A stretch of 64,000 nt of DNA from assembly GCF_003626915.1 (NCBI RefSeq), contig NZ_CP032570.1:806001-870000 (forward strand), in the 5' to 3' direction. Under the pieces are notes generated by a model. It did not search any database and was not told where the DNA came from. It was given only the letters and a program-made list of their open reading frames with translations. Each line of letters opens with the position of its first letter. The stretch's first letter is position 1. The translations under genes were made by a program, and so were the position numbers. This document shows, piece after piece, positions 1-8,208 of the stretch. The stretch comes from Tsuneonella amylolytica (GTDB lineage Bacteria > Pseudomonadota > Alphaproteobacteria > Sphingomonadales > Sphingomonadaceae).

Positions 1-686
1 CTGGCAAGTCGCGATGCTGAGCTCGGTACCGAACGCGCGCTTGGCGCTTCGCCCAATCCGGCGAAGGCGTTTGCGAAGGCCTTCGATGGTTTTGCGCTGA
101 TCGGCGGCGGGGCGTAGCGTGCCGCGGCAAGAACCCGCGCGCCGCCCAGTTCGCCGCCCACTTCTCCACCCCTGGCACGATCGTTGTAGATGAAGCCCGC
201 GACGGGCCAGACCGTCGTCCCCAGATCGCCGATGGGCGCGTACCACACGCGAACCTGGCTCCAGTCGTTGGCCGGCGAGACGTCTATCGCCCGCACGCCG
301 CGCTCGATCTGCCCGCGGCGCCCGTTGATCGGGCTCCAATTCGCATGATCTAGCAGGACGGTACGCGAATCGACGACCCGCGAGACCGCGGCGACATGGC
401 CGAGGACCATGCTGCCACTGGACCGGAACGCCATCACCGCCCCCGCCTTCGGACGGTTGCCGCGGGCATACCGGCCCGCCGCCTGATCCCACCACGTATG
501 GGCATCGCCGTAGATCTGCACGCCCGATCGCTCGCGCGCATAGGGCACGCACTGGAGGTAAGGCGGCAGTTCGGCCCGGTTCTCCGCCGTATCGCCAAAC
601 GAGAACTGTTCGGATGCGGCCGCCAGCGCGGCCCCCGGACAGGCGAGCGCACACGCTGCCGCGATGGTGATGAACCCTTCCCTCAT
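1..686 (-). CDS. CHAP-domain secreted amidase/peptidase-like protein (3' end beyond window)
   Basis: Reading leftward from ATG at 686 the frame stays open to base 1, so about 228 residues of the N-terminal part are visible and the C-terminus is missing. Residues 1-23 form a signal peptide (hydrophobic run, ending ALAA). A CHAP (NlpC/P60-like) fold follows: the nucleophile Cys46 in YLQCVPYARE, His97 in GHVAAVS, and HANW at 114-117, where Asn116 would be the third residue of the triad. CHAP proteins cleave peptidoglycan stem or cross-bridge amide bonds, or act as amidases. The substrate here is not readable. The tail after residue 190 is Ala/Ser/Pro-rich. The gene is divergent from der, so the 120-bp gap must hold both promoters. 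Confidence 0.82.
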   Translation of the reverse strand, partial: MREGFITIAAACALACPGAALAAASEQFSFGDTAENRAELPPYLQCVPYARERSGVQIYGDAHTWWDQAAGRYARGNRPKAGAVMAFRSSGSMVLGHVAAVSRVVDSRTVLLDHANWSPINGRRGQIERGVRAIDVSPANDWSQVRVWYAPIGDLGTTVWPVAGFIYNDRARGGEVGGELGGARVLAAARYAPPPISAKPSKAFANAFAGLGEAPSARSVPSSASRLA

Positions 687-806
687 GCAAGGTACATTTG
701 CCCTTACAGGGTTAGGGCCGGCCTGCCGGACATGGTTAACGGCGCGGTAACCGATAGCGACCGCGCTTGCCTTCGCGGCGGCAAAGCGCCACCTGCAACG
801 GCAATT

Positions 807-2207
807 ATGAAACCCACCGTCATCATCATCGGCCGCCCCAACGTCGGCAAGTCGACGCTTTTCAACCGGCTCGTCGGCAAGAAGCTGGCACTGGTCGACG
901 ATCAGCCCGGCGTTACCCGCGATCGGCGGCAGGGCGACGCTGTCATCGCCGGGCTCGAATTCACCATCGTCGACACCGCGGGCTGGGAAGACGAGGACGC
1001 GGAAACCCTCCCCGGGCGGATGCGCGCGCAGACCGAAGTCAGCATCGAAGGCGCCGACGCCGTGTTGTTCGTGATCGATGCGCGTGCCGGCCTTACCCCG
1101 CTCGACAACGAGATCGCACGGTGGCTGCGGACCGAGGACGTCCCCGTCGTCGCGGTCGCCAACAAGGCCGAGGGCAAGGCGGGCGACGGCGGCCTGTACG
1201 AAGCGTTCTCGCTCGGTTTCGGCGACCCGGTGGCCCTTTCCGCCGAACACGGCGAGGGCGTCGCCGACCTGTTCGAGGCGCTTTATCCTCTCATCGGCCA
1301 TTACGAGGCCGAACGCGAAGCCGCCGACCTTGCCGGCGAACCGGCCGACCCCGACGATCTCGCCACGGGACCGCTCAAGCTGGCGATCGTCGGGCGGCCC
1401 AACGCCGGCAAGTCCACGCTCATCAACCGGATGCTCGGGCAAGACCGCCTGCTGACCGGGCCGGAAGCCGGCATCACGCGCGATTCGATTGCGGTGGACT
1501 GGCAGTGGACCGATCCGGACGGCGAAGTGCGCGACGTCCGGCTGATCGACACCGCCGGGATGCGCAAGCGCGCTCTGGTGGTCGACAAGCTGGAAAAGCT
1601 GGCGGTCGCCGATGCCAAGCACGCGGTCGATTTCGCCGAAGTCGTCGTGCTGCTGCTCGACGCCACGCGCGGGCTGGAGCACCAGGATCTCAAGATCGCG
1701 TCCCACGTGATCGAGGAAGGCCGGGCCCTGATGGTGGCCATCAACAAATGGGATCTTGCCGGCAGCGAGGAGGTCGGCGATGCCAGCCGCCTGTTCAACG
1801 GCATCCGGGGCGCGCTGGAGGACGGATTGTCGCAGGTGAAGGGCCTGTCCGTCTTCGCGGTTTCCGCGAAGACCGGCAAGGGCATCGACCAGATGTTGAA
1901 GGCCGCTTTCGAAATTCGCGAGGCGTGGTCGAAACGCGTGCCGACTTCCGCACTCAACCGCTGGTTCGACGACGCGCTGGAAGCCAACCCCCCGCCCGCG
2001 CCCAAGGGCAAGCGGATCAAGCTGCGCTACATCACCCAGGCCGGCACCCGCCCGCCGCGCTTCGTGGTGTTCGGCACCCGGCTCGACATGCTGCCCAGGA
2101 GTTACGAACGGTATCTGGTCAACAGCATCCGAAAGGAGTTGGGCTTCGATGCGGTGCCGGTGCGCGTCGTGCTGAAGTCGCCGAAAAACCCATACGCCAA
2201 GGACTAG
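807..2207 (+). CDS. der: Ribosome biogenesis GTPase Der (EngA)
   Basis: A 466-residue double GTPase needed for 50S subunit maturation. Two consecutive G domains are visible. The first has P-loop GRPNVGKS at residues 9-16, DTAGWED as G3 and NKAEG as G4 (Glu in the usual Asp position). The second has GRPNAGKS near 196, DTAGMRKR and NKWD. A C-terminal KH-like domain ends in a basic segment. The ATG at 807 was chosen because the family starts a few residues before the first P-loop. The frame is open further upstream, but that stretch overlaps the divergent CHAP gene and has no Der homology. The stop overlaps the stop of the convergent DUF418 gene by 4 bp. Confidence 0.96.
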   Translation: MKPTVIIIGRPNVGKSTLFNRLVGKKLALVDDQPGVTRDRRQGDAVIAGLEFTIVDTAGWEDEDAETLPGRMRAQTEVSIEGADAVLFVIDARAGLTPLDNEIARWLRTEDVPVVAVANKAEGKAGDGGLYEAFSLGFGDPVALSAEHGEGVADLFEALYPLIGHYEAEREAADLAGEPADPDDLATGPLKLAIVGRPNAGKSTLINRMLGQDRLLTGPEAGITRDSIAVDWQWTDPDGEVRDVRLIDTAGMRKRALVVDKLEKLAVADAKHAVDFAEVVVLLLDATRGLEHQDLKIASHVIEEGRALMVAINKWDLAGSEEVGDASRLFNGIRGALEDGLSQVKGLSVFAVSAKTGKGIDQMLKAAFEIREAWSKRVPTSALNRWFDDALEANPPPAPKGKRIKLRYITQAGTRPPRFVVFGTRLDMLPRSYERYLVNSIRKELGFDAVPVRVVLKSPKNPYAKD

Positions 2208-3481
2208 CGCTGCAAAGGGAACATCCGACCGTAGGTCAGGCAGCGCCACAGCCATTCGAGCGGACCATAACGATAGCGCGCCAGCCATGGCTTCGACCAC
2301 GCGAGCATCAGCACCCAGGTGGCCAGCACCACGAGATAGAGCTGCGGCCGGTCGAGCTTGCCGTAGAGGCCGAATGCCCAGCCCGAGAACACGAACAGCA
2401 TGACCAAGCTGGTGCCGAGATAGTTCGAGAACGCCATGCGCCCCGCCGCGACAGTCCGCGATCCCAGCCAGCCGGTCACCTTCGGCCCCCACAACGCCAG
2501 CAGCGCCGCCAGCCCCAGCACTGCGGGCAGCCGCGTGAAGAGCGACGCGCCGATGAAGGCGAAGAGCGTGCGCGCATACGTGAACCCGCCCCCCATCACC
2601 CACAGCCCCAGTAGCAGCGTTGCCGCGGTCCCGGCGGCGAGGCCCGCCCAACCCCACATGGCTTGCCTGCGCGCGTCCAATCGCCCGGCGAACACACCCG
2701 CCCGGTAGAATGCCATGCCGATCAGCATCAGCGGGATCGTCTCGGTGAAGATCTGCCCGAGAGTCAGCAGCCAGTCCCAGGTATGGGACTCGGCGGTGTG
2801 CGCGACCATGTCGAGCCACGAACCGTCGGTCCTGATCGCCAGTTCCCGCGCGCCATCGCTGCGTTCGCCCGCGATCATCGCCTCCACGGCGCGCGCGCCG
2901 TCGGCAAATCCCGGGCTGCCGCGCAGACCGGTTTCGGAGGAAGCCCAGAGATACCCGAGCGACAGGGTCGAAAGCAGCGCGCCGAAGACGTAGCCGGTAA
3001 GGCCCACCGCCATCTGCGTCACCGGCCTCCACCGCACGCAGGGAAGCACCGCCAGGCCGCACAGCGCGTAGATAGCCAGGATGTCGCCCCGCCACAGCAG
3101 ATAGTAATGGGCAAGACCGAAGGCGAGCATCCAGAGAAGGCGGCGCACCTGCAAGCCCAACCCCGCCCCCCTTGCCCAAGCGCGGTCCATGAACAGGACA
3201 AGACCCGCGCCGAAGAGCAGCGTGAAGAGCCCGCGCATCTTGCCGTCGACCGCAACGAACTGGCCCAGCCAGAGCCAGTCGGACACAGCGCTGCGCGGTG
3301 TCAGGAACCCCTCCGGCCAGGTGTAGGCGAGCGGGGGCTGGCCGAAAGCGACGATGTTGGCGGCAAGGATGCCCATGACCGCGATGCCGCGCGTGAAGTC
3401 GAGACTGGTCAAGCGATCTCCGCCGACCGGCGCCGCGCCCTGCGGCTGGTCCGGCGTCGCCGGGATCGTCGCGTCCGTCAT
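2204..3481 (-). CDS. DUF418 domain-containing membrane protein
   Basis: A 425-residue polytopic membrane protein of the DUF418/COG2311 family. The family signature is seen near the N-terminus (RLTSLDFTRGIAVMGILAAN), followed by about eight to ten hydrophobic segments. The C-terminal DUF418 region includes FSNYLGTSLVM and a final GPLEWLWRCLTYG. The family is widespread in bacteria and has no settled biochemical role; it is distantly related to acyltransferase-3-like membrane proteins. The gene ends tail to tail with der. Its upstream neighbour on the same strand is the SPOR protein, 38 bp away, so they may be co-transcribed. Function is not inferred further. Confidence 0.85.
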   Translation of the reverse strand: MTDATIPATPDQPQGAAPVGGDRLTSLDFTRGIAVMGILAANIVAFGQPPLAYTWPEGFLTPRSAVSDWLWLGQFVAVDGKMRGLFTLLFGAGLVLFMDRAWARGAGLGLQVRRLLWMLAFGLAHYYLLWRGDILAIYALCGLAVLPCVRWRPVTQMAVGLTGYVFGALLSTLSLGYLWASSETGLRGSPGFADGARAVEAMIAGERSDGARELAIRTDGSWLDMVAHTAESHTWDWLLTLGQIFTETIPLMLIGMAFYRAGVFAGRLDARRQAMWGWAGLAAGTAATLLLGLWVMGGGFTYARTLFAFIGASLFTRLPAVLGLAALLALWGPKVTGWLGSRTVAAGRMAFSNYLGTSLVMLFVFSGWAFGLYGKLDRPQLYLVVLATWVLMLAWSKPWLARYRYGPLEWLWRCLTYGRMFPLQR

Positions 3482-3519
3482 GCCCGCGCCCTAGCAGCGC
3501 GAGCGGCGCCGGCCATCCC

Positions 3520-4710
3520 TTATCGGGTGACGAGGCAGGCCTGACCGGCAGTCTTCAATGCGGCACAGGCCGATTGCGCGGCGGACTGGCTCGCCCATCC
3601 TTCAGCGAGCAGGCGCGTGAGCTTGCCGGCCGATACCGTGACCTTTCGCTTGCCAGCCAGCGAGGCTTTGCCGGCAACCTGCGACCACGCACGATCGGCA
3701 TTCCCGGCAACCGAGAACGCGCCCAGTTGCAGCTTCCATGGGCCGCTGGCCGTGGCGGGAGCCGGGGCAGGCTTCGGCGCCGGTTGTGCGGCCGGCCTGG
3801 CCGCAGCCGGCGCTTTCGCCGCCACCGTGGATGCCGGCGGGCGGGCAGCGGGAGGCGCGATCACCGCTGCCACGGCCGGGCGCGCGAAATCCGCTCCGGC
3901 GGTCGCGGGGCTCTCGGTGCCGGTGGCCCGCATAGCCTCGTTCACGGCGGCTTGCGCCACGGGGATCGACGGCGCGACGGCGACCGGCTCCACCCGTTGC
4001 GGAACGCGCACCGGCGGTAGCGCCGCGGGCGCCGCCGCGACGACCGTGGCCGGAGGGGGCGGAACGGCGGCCGCCGTCGGACCGTCCCCGAGATCGGCGG
4101 CAGCAAGCTGGCTCGTCCGCCGGGCATCGGCATCCTGCCGCATCTGCGCCGCGAGCGACTGGGCCTGCTGGCGCTGCGCGAGTGGGACGAACTCGTCCAT
4201 CTGTTTCAATCCCTGTGTCGCCTGCGGCAGGCCCGCGCCGTTCGCCAGCGTCAACAGGGCATAGGCGCGCACCCAGTCCTTCGCCACGAGGTCGCCGTTG
4301 AAGTGCGCGATTCCGACCAGGTATTGCGCGCGCGGATCGCCGCGTTCGGCAGCGGCAGTCACATAAGGCATCGCCTGTTCGCGGCGACCGTCCTGGAACA
4401 ACAGCAGCCCGTAATTGTCGGCGGCCTTCACGTGGCCCTTGGCCGCGGCGCGCGCATAGAGACCTTCGGCCTGCTTGAGATCGACCGCGACTCCGCGCCC
4501 GAGGCGGTAGGCCTGCGCGAGGTTGAACATCGCGTCGGCATCGCCCTTGCCCGCGGGGCCGCGCCATTCGGCGACGGCTTTCGCGAAGTCGCCCGCGCTC
4601 CATGCGTCCACGCCTGCCTTCACGTCGGCATGCGCGGCGCTGGCGAGGGCGAGCAGCAAAGGTCCGGCAAGGCAGGCAAAGGGAATGCGGCGGGCACGGT
4701 TTGCGGTCAT
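3520..4710 (-). CDS. Sel1-repeat and SPOR-domain periplasmic protein
   Basis: A 396-residue exported protein. A signal peptide covers about residues 1-28 (ending AAHA). Sel1-like repeats follow at about 30-165, for example KGDADAMFNLAQAYRLGRGV and RGDPRAQYLVGIAHFNGD. Next comes a long Ala/Pro linker, then a C-terminal SPOR domain beginning WKLQLGAFSVAGNADRAW. SPOR domains bind denuded glycan strands at the septum, so a role in envelope or division-site biology is likely. The start at 4710 is preferred because AAGGGA lies about 7 bases upstream; an ATG at 4749 is also in frame. It is divergent from parA, and a second SPOR protein lies beyond parA, so ParA is flanked by septal-glycan-binding proteins. 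Confidence 0.85.
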   Translation of the reverse strand: MTANRARRIPFACLAGPLLLALASAAHADVKAGVDAWSAGDFAKAVAEWRGPAGKGDADAMFNLAQAYRLGRGVAVDLKQAEGLYARAAAKGHVKAADNYGLLLFQDGRREQAMPYVTAAAERGDPRAQYLVGIAHFNGDLVAKDWVRAYALLTLANGAGLPQATQGLKQMDEFVPLAQRQQAQSLAAQMRQDADARRTSQLAAADLGDGPTAAAVPPPPATVVAAAPAALPPVRVPQRVEPVAVAPSIPVAQAAVNEAMRATGTESPATAGADFARPAVAAVIAPPAARPPASTVAAKAPAAARPAAQPAPKPAPAPATASGPWKLQLGAFSVAGNADRAWSQVAGKASLAGKRKVTVSAGKLTRLLAEGWASQSAAQSACAALKTAGQACLVTR

Positions 4711-4916
4711 CGGCGGTCCCTTCATTATCGGTTCCATGCGAACCGACATAGTGAATGAGCCGTTAGCAAAGGGTTTCCATCACCCCTTCGCCCTCGGCAC
4801 GCCACCAGACCGCGCCGATCAACGGCGTTAACCCGATCTTTAGGGTATGCTGCGATCCCCCTTTCGGCGGAGTGCATGGGCGCATTTCCGCGATGGATTT
4901 TTCAGGGGGACCAGCC

Positions 4917-5642
4917 TTGCGGGTACTGGCATTGGCTTCGCAGAAGGGCGGATCGGGCAAAACCACGCTCTCCGGGCACCTGGCGGTGCAGGCGCAACGC
5001 GCCGGCGCCGGACCGGTGGTGCTCATCGATATCGATCCGCAAGGGTCGCTCGCCGACTGGTGGAACGAGCGCGAGGCGGAATACCCCGCCTTCGCCCAGA
5101 CCACCGTCGCCCGGCTCGCCAGCGATCTGCAGGTGCTGCGCCAGCAGGGCTTCAAGCTCGCCGTCATCGACACCCCGCCGGCCATCACGATGGCGATCCA
5201 GTCGGTCATCGGTGTCGCCGAGCTGATCGTCGTTCCGACCCGCCCCAGCCCGCACGACCTGCGCGCCGTGGGCGCCACGGTCGACCTGTGCGAACGCGCC
5301 GGCAAGCCACTGATCTTCGTCGTCAACGCGGCCACGCCCAAGGCCAAGATCACCAGCGAAGCCGCCGTCGCGCTGAGCCAGCACGGCACCGTCGCGCCGA
5401 TCACGCTGCACCACCGCACCGATTTCGCTGCGTCGATGATCGACGGCCGCACGGTGATGGAAGTCGATCCCGAAGGCCGCTCCGCCGCCGAAATGGCCGC
5501 GCTGTGGAATTACGTGTCCGACCGGCTCGAAAAGAATTTCCGCCGCACCGTGTTCGCTGCGCCTGGCGCGATGCACCACCAGCAGGCGCCCGGCGCCGCC
5601 TATCGCCCGCAAGGCGGCTTCGGCCGCCGCGTGGCGCAGTAG
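4917..5642 (+). CDS. ParA/MinD-family ATPase (orphan)
   Basis: A 241-residue deviant Walker-A ATPase of the ParA family, which positions cargo on the nucleoid or membrane through ATP-driven dimer cycling. The signature KGGSGKT is at residues 10-16, LIDIDPQGSLADWW at 37-50 and AVIDTPPA further on. The TTG at 4917 is chosen as start because AGGGGGA ends 6 bases before it and because it yields the compact MRVLALASQKGG N-terminus usual for the family. GTG 4872 and ATG 4893 are in-frame alternatives with weaker ribosome-binding sites. No parB or parS lies beside it. The next gene encodes a ribbon-helix-helix-like protein that could be its partner or regulator. Confidence 0.88.
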   Translation: MRVLALASQKGGSGKTTLSGHLAVQAQRAGAGPVVLIDIDPQGSLADWWNEREAEYPAFAQTTVARLASDLQVLRQQGFKLAVIDTPPAITMAIQSVIGVAELIVVPTRPSPHDLRAVGATVDLCERAGKPLIFVVNAATPKAKITSEAAVALSQHGTVAPITLHHRTDFAASMIDGRTVMEVDPEGRSAAEMAALWNYVSDRLEKNFRRTVFAAPGAMHHQQAPGAAYRPQGGFGRRVAQ

Positions 5643-5673
5643 GCGCGGGCCCGGACGGAAAGGCCGAGCGCAG

Positions 5674-6204
5674 ATGGCCGAAATCTCCTTCGCCTCGCTG
5701 AGCCCGTCGCTCCTCGCCCGCAAGGGGGGCGCGAAGCCCGCGATGCGTCCGCAGCACGCCGCCCTCGCCTCGATCCCGTCGATCGCGCCGGAGGCCGATG
5801 CCGACAAGCTCGAGGACCTCGGGTGGAACGACATGGGCGACGGCGACGATACCGCCGCTCCGCACATGGGCAGTGCCGAGATCTTCGCGCTGACACCGAT
5901 GGCGGGACCGGACGAGGTTTCCGCGGAACCCGAAGTGCTGCGCCAGCGCGAGGCCATCGCCGAACGCATCGCGCCTCGCCCCGCGCCCGCCGCACCGAAA
6001 ACCGTAACGACCAAAAGTCCGCGCGCCCGCAAGGATCGCGCCGCCTTCACCCTGCGACTGGATCAGCAGCGCCACGTCAAGCTGCGCCTCGCCTGCACGA
6101 TGCGCGATACCAGTGCCCAGGCGTTGGTCACCGAGGCGCTCGACGCCTTTCTGGGCACAATGCCCGAACTCGAAGCGCTGGCCGCACAGGTCAAGCCGCG
6201 CTGA
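5674..6204 (+). CDS. Probable ribbon-helix-helix protein downstream of parA
   Basis: A 176-residue protein not recognised by name. The first 110 residues are Ala/Pro/Glu-rich and probably disordered. The C-terminus (about 118-165) reads as a ribbon-helix-helix fold: a basic patch KSPRARKDR, a short strand AAFTLRLDQQ, then two helices with RHVKLRLACTM and SAQALVTEALDAFL. This resembles small DNA-binding partners of ParA ATPases. It starts 31 bp after parA, so co-transcription is likely. A partition-like or gene-positioning role with ParA is inference from neighbourhood only. Confidence 0.65.
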   Translation: MAEISFASLSPSLLARKGGAKPAMRPQHAALASIPSIAPEADADKLEDLGWNDMGDGDDTAAPHMGSAEIFALTPMAGPDEVSAEPEVLRQREAIAERIAPRPAPAAPKTVTTKSPRARKDRAAFTLRLDQQRHVKLRLACTMRDTSAQALVTEALDAFLGTMPELEALAAQVKPR

Positions 6205-6232
6205 AACCGAATACCGACTGGGGGATACCACG

Positions 6233-7636
6233 ATGACCCGCACCGCCAACGCCCGCATGCTGACTCTCGCCGCCGGCACCGCGCTTGCCTCGATGGCGCT
6301 GACCGGCTGCGCGACGAAGTCCGCGCCGCGTGCCGATTTTTCGGCGGGACGCGCCGAAGTCGCGCTGAACAAGGGTAAGGTGTCGGACGCGATCGCCCAT
6401 GCGGAAGCCGCGGTCCTCGCCGAACCGCGCAATGCCGCCTACCGTTCCATGCTTGGCGCGGCCTATCTCGAAGCAGGCAGGTTCCTCTCGGCCCAGACCA
6501 GCTTCGACGATGCGTTGACGCTCGGCGACGAAAGCGCGCGGACCGCACTCGGCTTCGCGCTCGCCGCCATCGGCACGGGCGACCGCCGGGCCGCCGTCGA
6601 GGTTCTCGACGACTGGCGCGACGACATTCCGGCGTCCGACCTCGGTCTCGCCTATGCCCTTGCGGGCGACACGGCACAGGGCGTCCAGATCCTGACCGAC
6701 GCGATCCAGGCGGGCGACAGTGCGGCCAAGACGCGTCAGAACCTTGCCTATGCACTCGCGCTCGGCGGCAACTGGGCCGGCGCGCGGATCATGGCGGCGC
6801 AGGACGTGCCCGCCGACAAGCTCGACGCGCGGATCGCCGAATGGGCGGCGATGGCCAAGCCCGAGGCGAACCAGCGGCGTGTGGCCTCGCTCCTCGGCAC
6901 CGCCGTGGTAGCGGACGGCGGCCAGCCGGCGCAGCTCGCCCTCGTCAACAACCCGAGCCACGAACAGGTCGCCGCCGAAGCTGCCGCCTATGCCGAGCCT
7001 GCGCCCGATGCCGCTCAGCCGACCGCCGTCGCCTATGCCGGCGGAGAGTTGCCGGCGCTGGCGAGCAGCGGGCCTGCACCGGTCGCTCCGGCACCGGTCG
7101 CTCCGGCACCGGTCGTCGCCGTCGCCACGCCCGATGTCGCGCCCCCGGCCGATTTTCAGAGCGCGTTCGCCGCGCCCGCACCGGTCGCCGCAACGCCGGC
7201 GGCAATGATGGAACAGGTCGTCGCTTTCGCAAGCAAGCCGGTGGTCCAGCAGACACCCACCCGCCTCGGAGCCGTCGAATCCGTGCGCGCCGTCGACACA
7301 CGCCGCGTCGCCCCCCGTCCAGTCGCGAAGGCCGCAGCCACCGGGGGCAGCCACCTCGTCCAGCTCGGATCGTTCTCGTCCGAAGCCGGCGCGCGCCGCG
7401 CGTGGGGCATCTATGCCAAGCGCTTCCCGCAACTGTCGGAATACGACATGGTGATCACCCGCGCGGTCGTGCGCGGGAAGACCTACTTCCGCGTCTCGGC
7501 CGGCGGCCTGCAGCGGGCGGAAGCGACTGGCATGTGCTCGACCGTCCGCGGCAAGGGTCAGGGCTGCTATGCCTGGGCCGAGGGCCGCCCGATGCCCGGC
7601 GCAACCGACAGCGGGATTCGCATGGCCTCGCGCTAA
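6233..7636 (+). CDS. TPR and SPOR-domain lipoprotein
   Basis: A 467-residue lipoprotein. The signal peptide ends in lipobox LTGC (Cys about 24). TPR-like helices follow at about 40-230, for example VSDAIAHAEAAVLAEPRNAAYRSM cut into helical pairs. Then come an Ala/Pro/Val linker and a C-terminal SPOR domain starting HLVQLGSFSSEAGARRAWG. The ATG at 6233 follows a GGGGA ribosome-binding site, and the frame upstream belongs to the preceding gene. It lies 28 bp after the ribbon-helix-helix gene, so parA, that gene and this one look like one operon. SPOR proteins localise to the septum, which hints at a division-linked function for the group. Confidence 0.85.
   Translation: MTRTANARMLTLAAGTALASMALTGCATKSAPRADFSAGRAEVALNKGKVSDAIAHAEAAVLAEPRNAAYRSMLGAAYLEAGRFLSAQTSFDDALTLGDESARTALGFALAAIGTGDRRAAVEVLDDWRDDIPASDLGLAYALAGDTAQGVQILTDAIQAGDSAAKTRQNLAYALALGGNWAGARIMAAQDVPADKLDARIAEWAAMAKPEANQRRVASLLGTAVVADGGQPAQLALVNNPSHEQVAAEAAAYAEPAPDAAQPTAVAYAGGELPALASSGPAPVAPAPVAPAPVVAVATPDVAPPADFQSAFAAPAPVAATPAAMMEQVVAFASKPVVQQTPTRLGAVESVRAVDTRRVAPRPVAKAAATGGSHLVQLGSFSSEAGARRAWGIYAKRFPQLSEYDMVITRAVVRGKTYFRVSAGGLQRAEATGMCSTVRGKGQGCYAWAEGRPMPGATDSGIRMASR
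7076..7115 (+). repeat. 15-bp coding tandem repeat
   Basis: GCACCGGTCGCTCCG occurs twice in tandem followed by a partial third copy. It encodes an Ala-Pro-Val-Ala-Pro linker in the SPOR lipoprotein. It is in frame and probably length-variable between strains. Confidence 0.8.
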
Positions 7637-7663
7637 CGAAGCGCCGGCAGATCTTGGGCGGCG

Positions 7664-8152
7664 CTAGAGCGCCGATCCCGCCAGCGACGACAAGCCGATA
7701 GCCGGCAAAACGCCGATCGCGGTCGCGATGGCATACCGGCGCGGGCCGACATTGGCGAGTGCACACAGACCCGTCACCGCGATGTGCGGCAGGCCGGCCA
7801 ACCGCAGCATAATGAGCGGCACGATCCCCTTGCCCGCCGCCAGCGCGTCGAGCCGGGCGAGCTTGTGCCCGTAGCGCTGCCGGATCGTCGCATGCGATCC
7901 CCGTTCGAGCACGTGGTAAAGAACCATCGAACCGATCATCGCGCCCACCGCCACGGCCAAGGCGCCGAGCCCAACACCGAGCAACGCGCCCGAAGTGAAC
8001 GAGATCGGCAGGAGCGTGCCGGGAATGCCCGATGCATAGGCCGACGCGGTGATCGCGAGGAACACGAGCGCGATCCACACTTCGCCGAAGGGAGCGGCAA
8101 GTGCGGCCTGCAGGCCGGATATCGGCAGCCAGTTGAAAATAAAGCTGTCCAT
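7664..8152 (-). CDS. VTT-domain (DedA/TVP38-like) membrane protein
   Basis: A 162-residue protein with about four hydrophobic segments. The conserved core of the VTT (SNARE-associated) superfamily is recognisable: a glycine-rich re-entrant segment SGIPGTLLPISFTSGALLG and a second GAMIGSMVLYHVLERGS, followed by ARLDALAAGKGIVPLIMLRLAGLP. DedA-like proteins scramble or translocate lipids such as undecaprenyl phosphate, but the substrate here is unknown. It lies 56 bp downstream of the pyrB/pseudo-dihydroorotase pair on the same strand and ends tail to tail with the SPOR lipoprotein gene. Confidence 0.75.
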   Translation of the reverse strand: MDSFIFNWLPISGLQAALAAPFGEVWIALVFLAITASAYASGIPGTLLPISFTSGALLGVGLGALAVAVGAMIGSMVLYHVLERGSHATIRQRYGHKLARLDALAAGKGIVPLIMLRLAGLPHIAVTGLCALANVGPRRYAIATAIGVLPAIGLSSLAGSAL

Positions 8153-8208
8153 ACGACACTAGCGGACAGCGATCGCAGCCGTTCCCTTCGTCGTCGCCGT
8201 TCGCCGCG

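Noticed and set aside
1-117. Plus-strand open frame ending at 117
   Set aside because: Antisense to the CHAP gene, which has signal peptide and catalytic motifs; the plus frame has none.
767-2614. 615-codon open frame overlapping der
   Set aside because: It is a GC-rich shadow of der in another frame: Arg-rich, no domain, no start signal.
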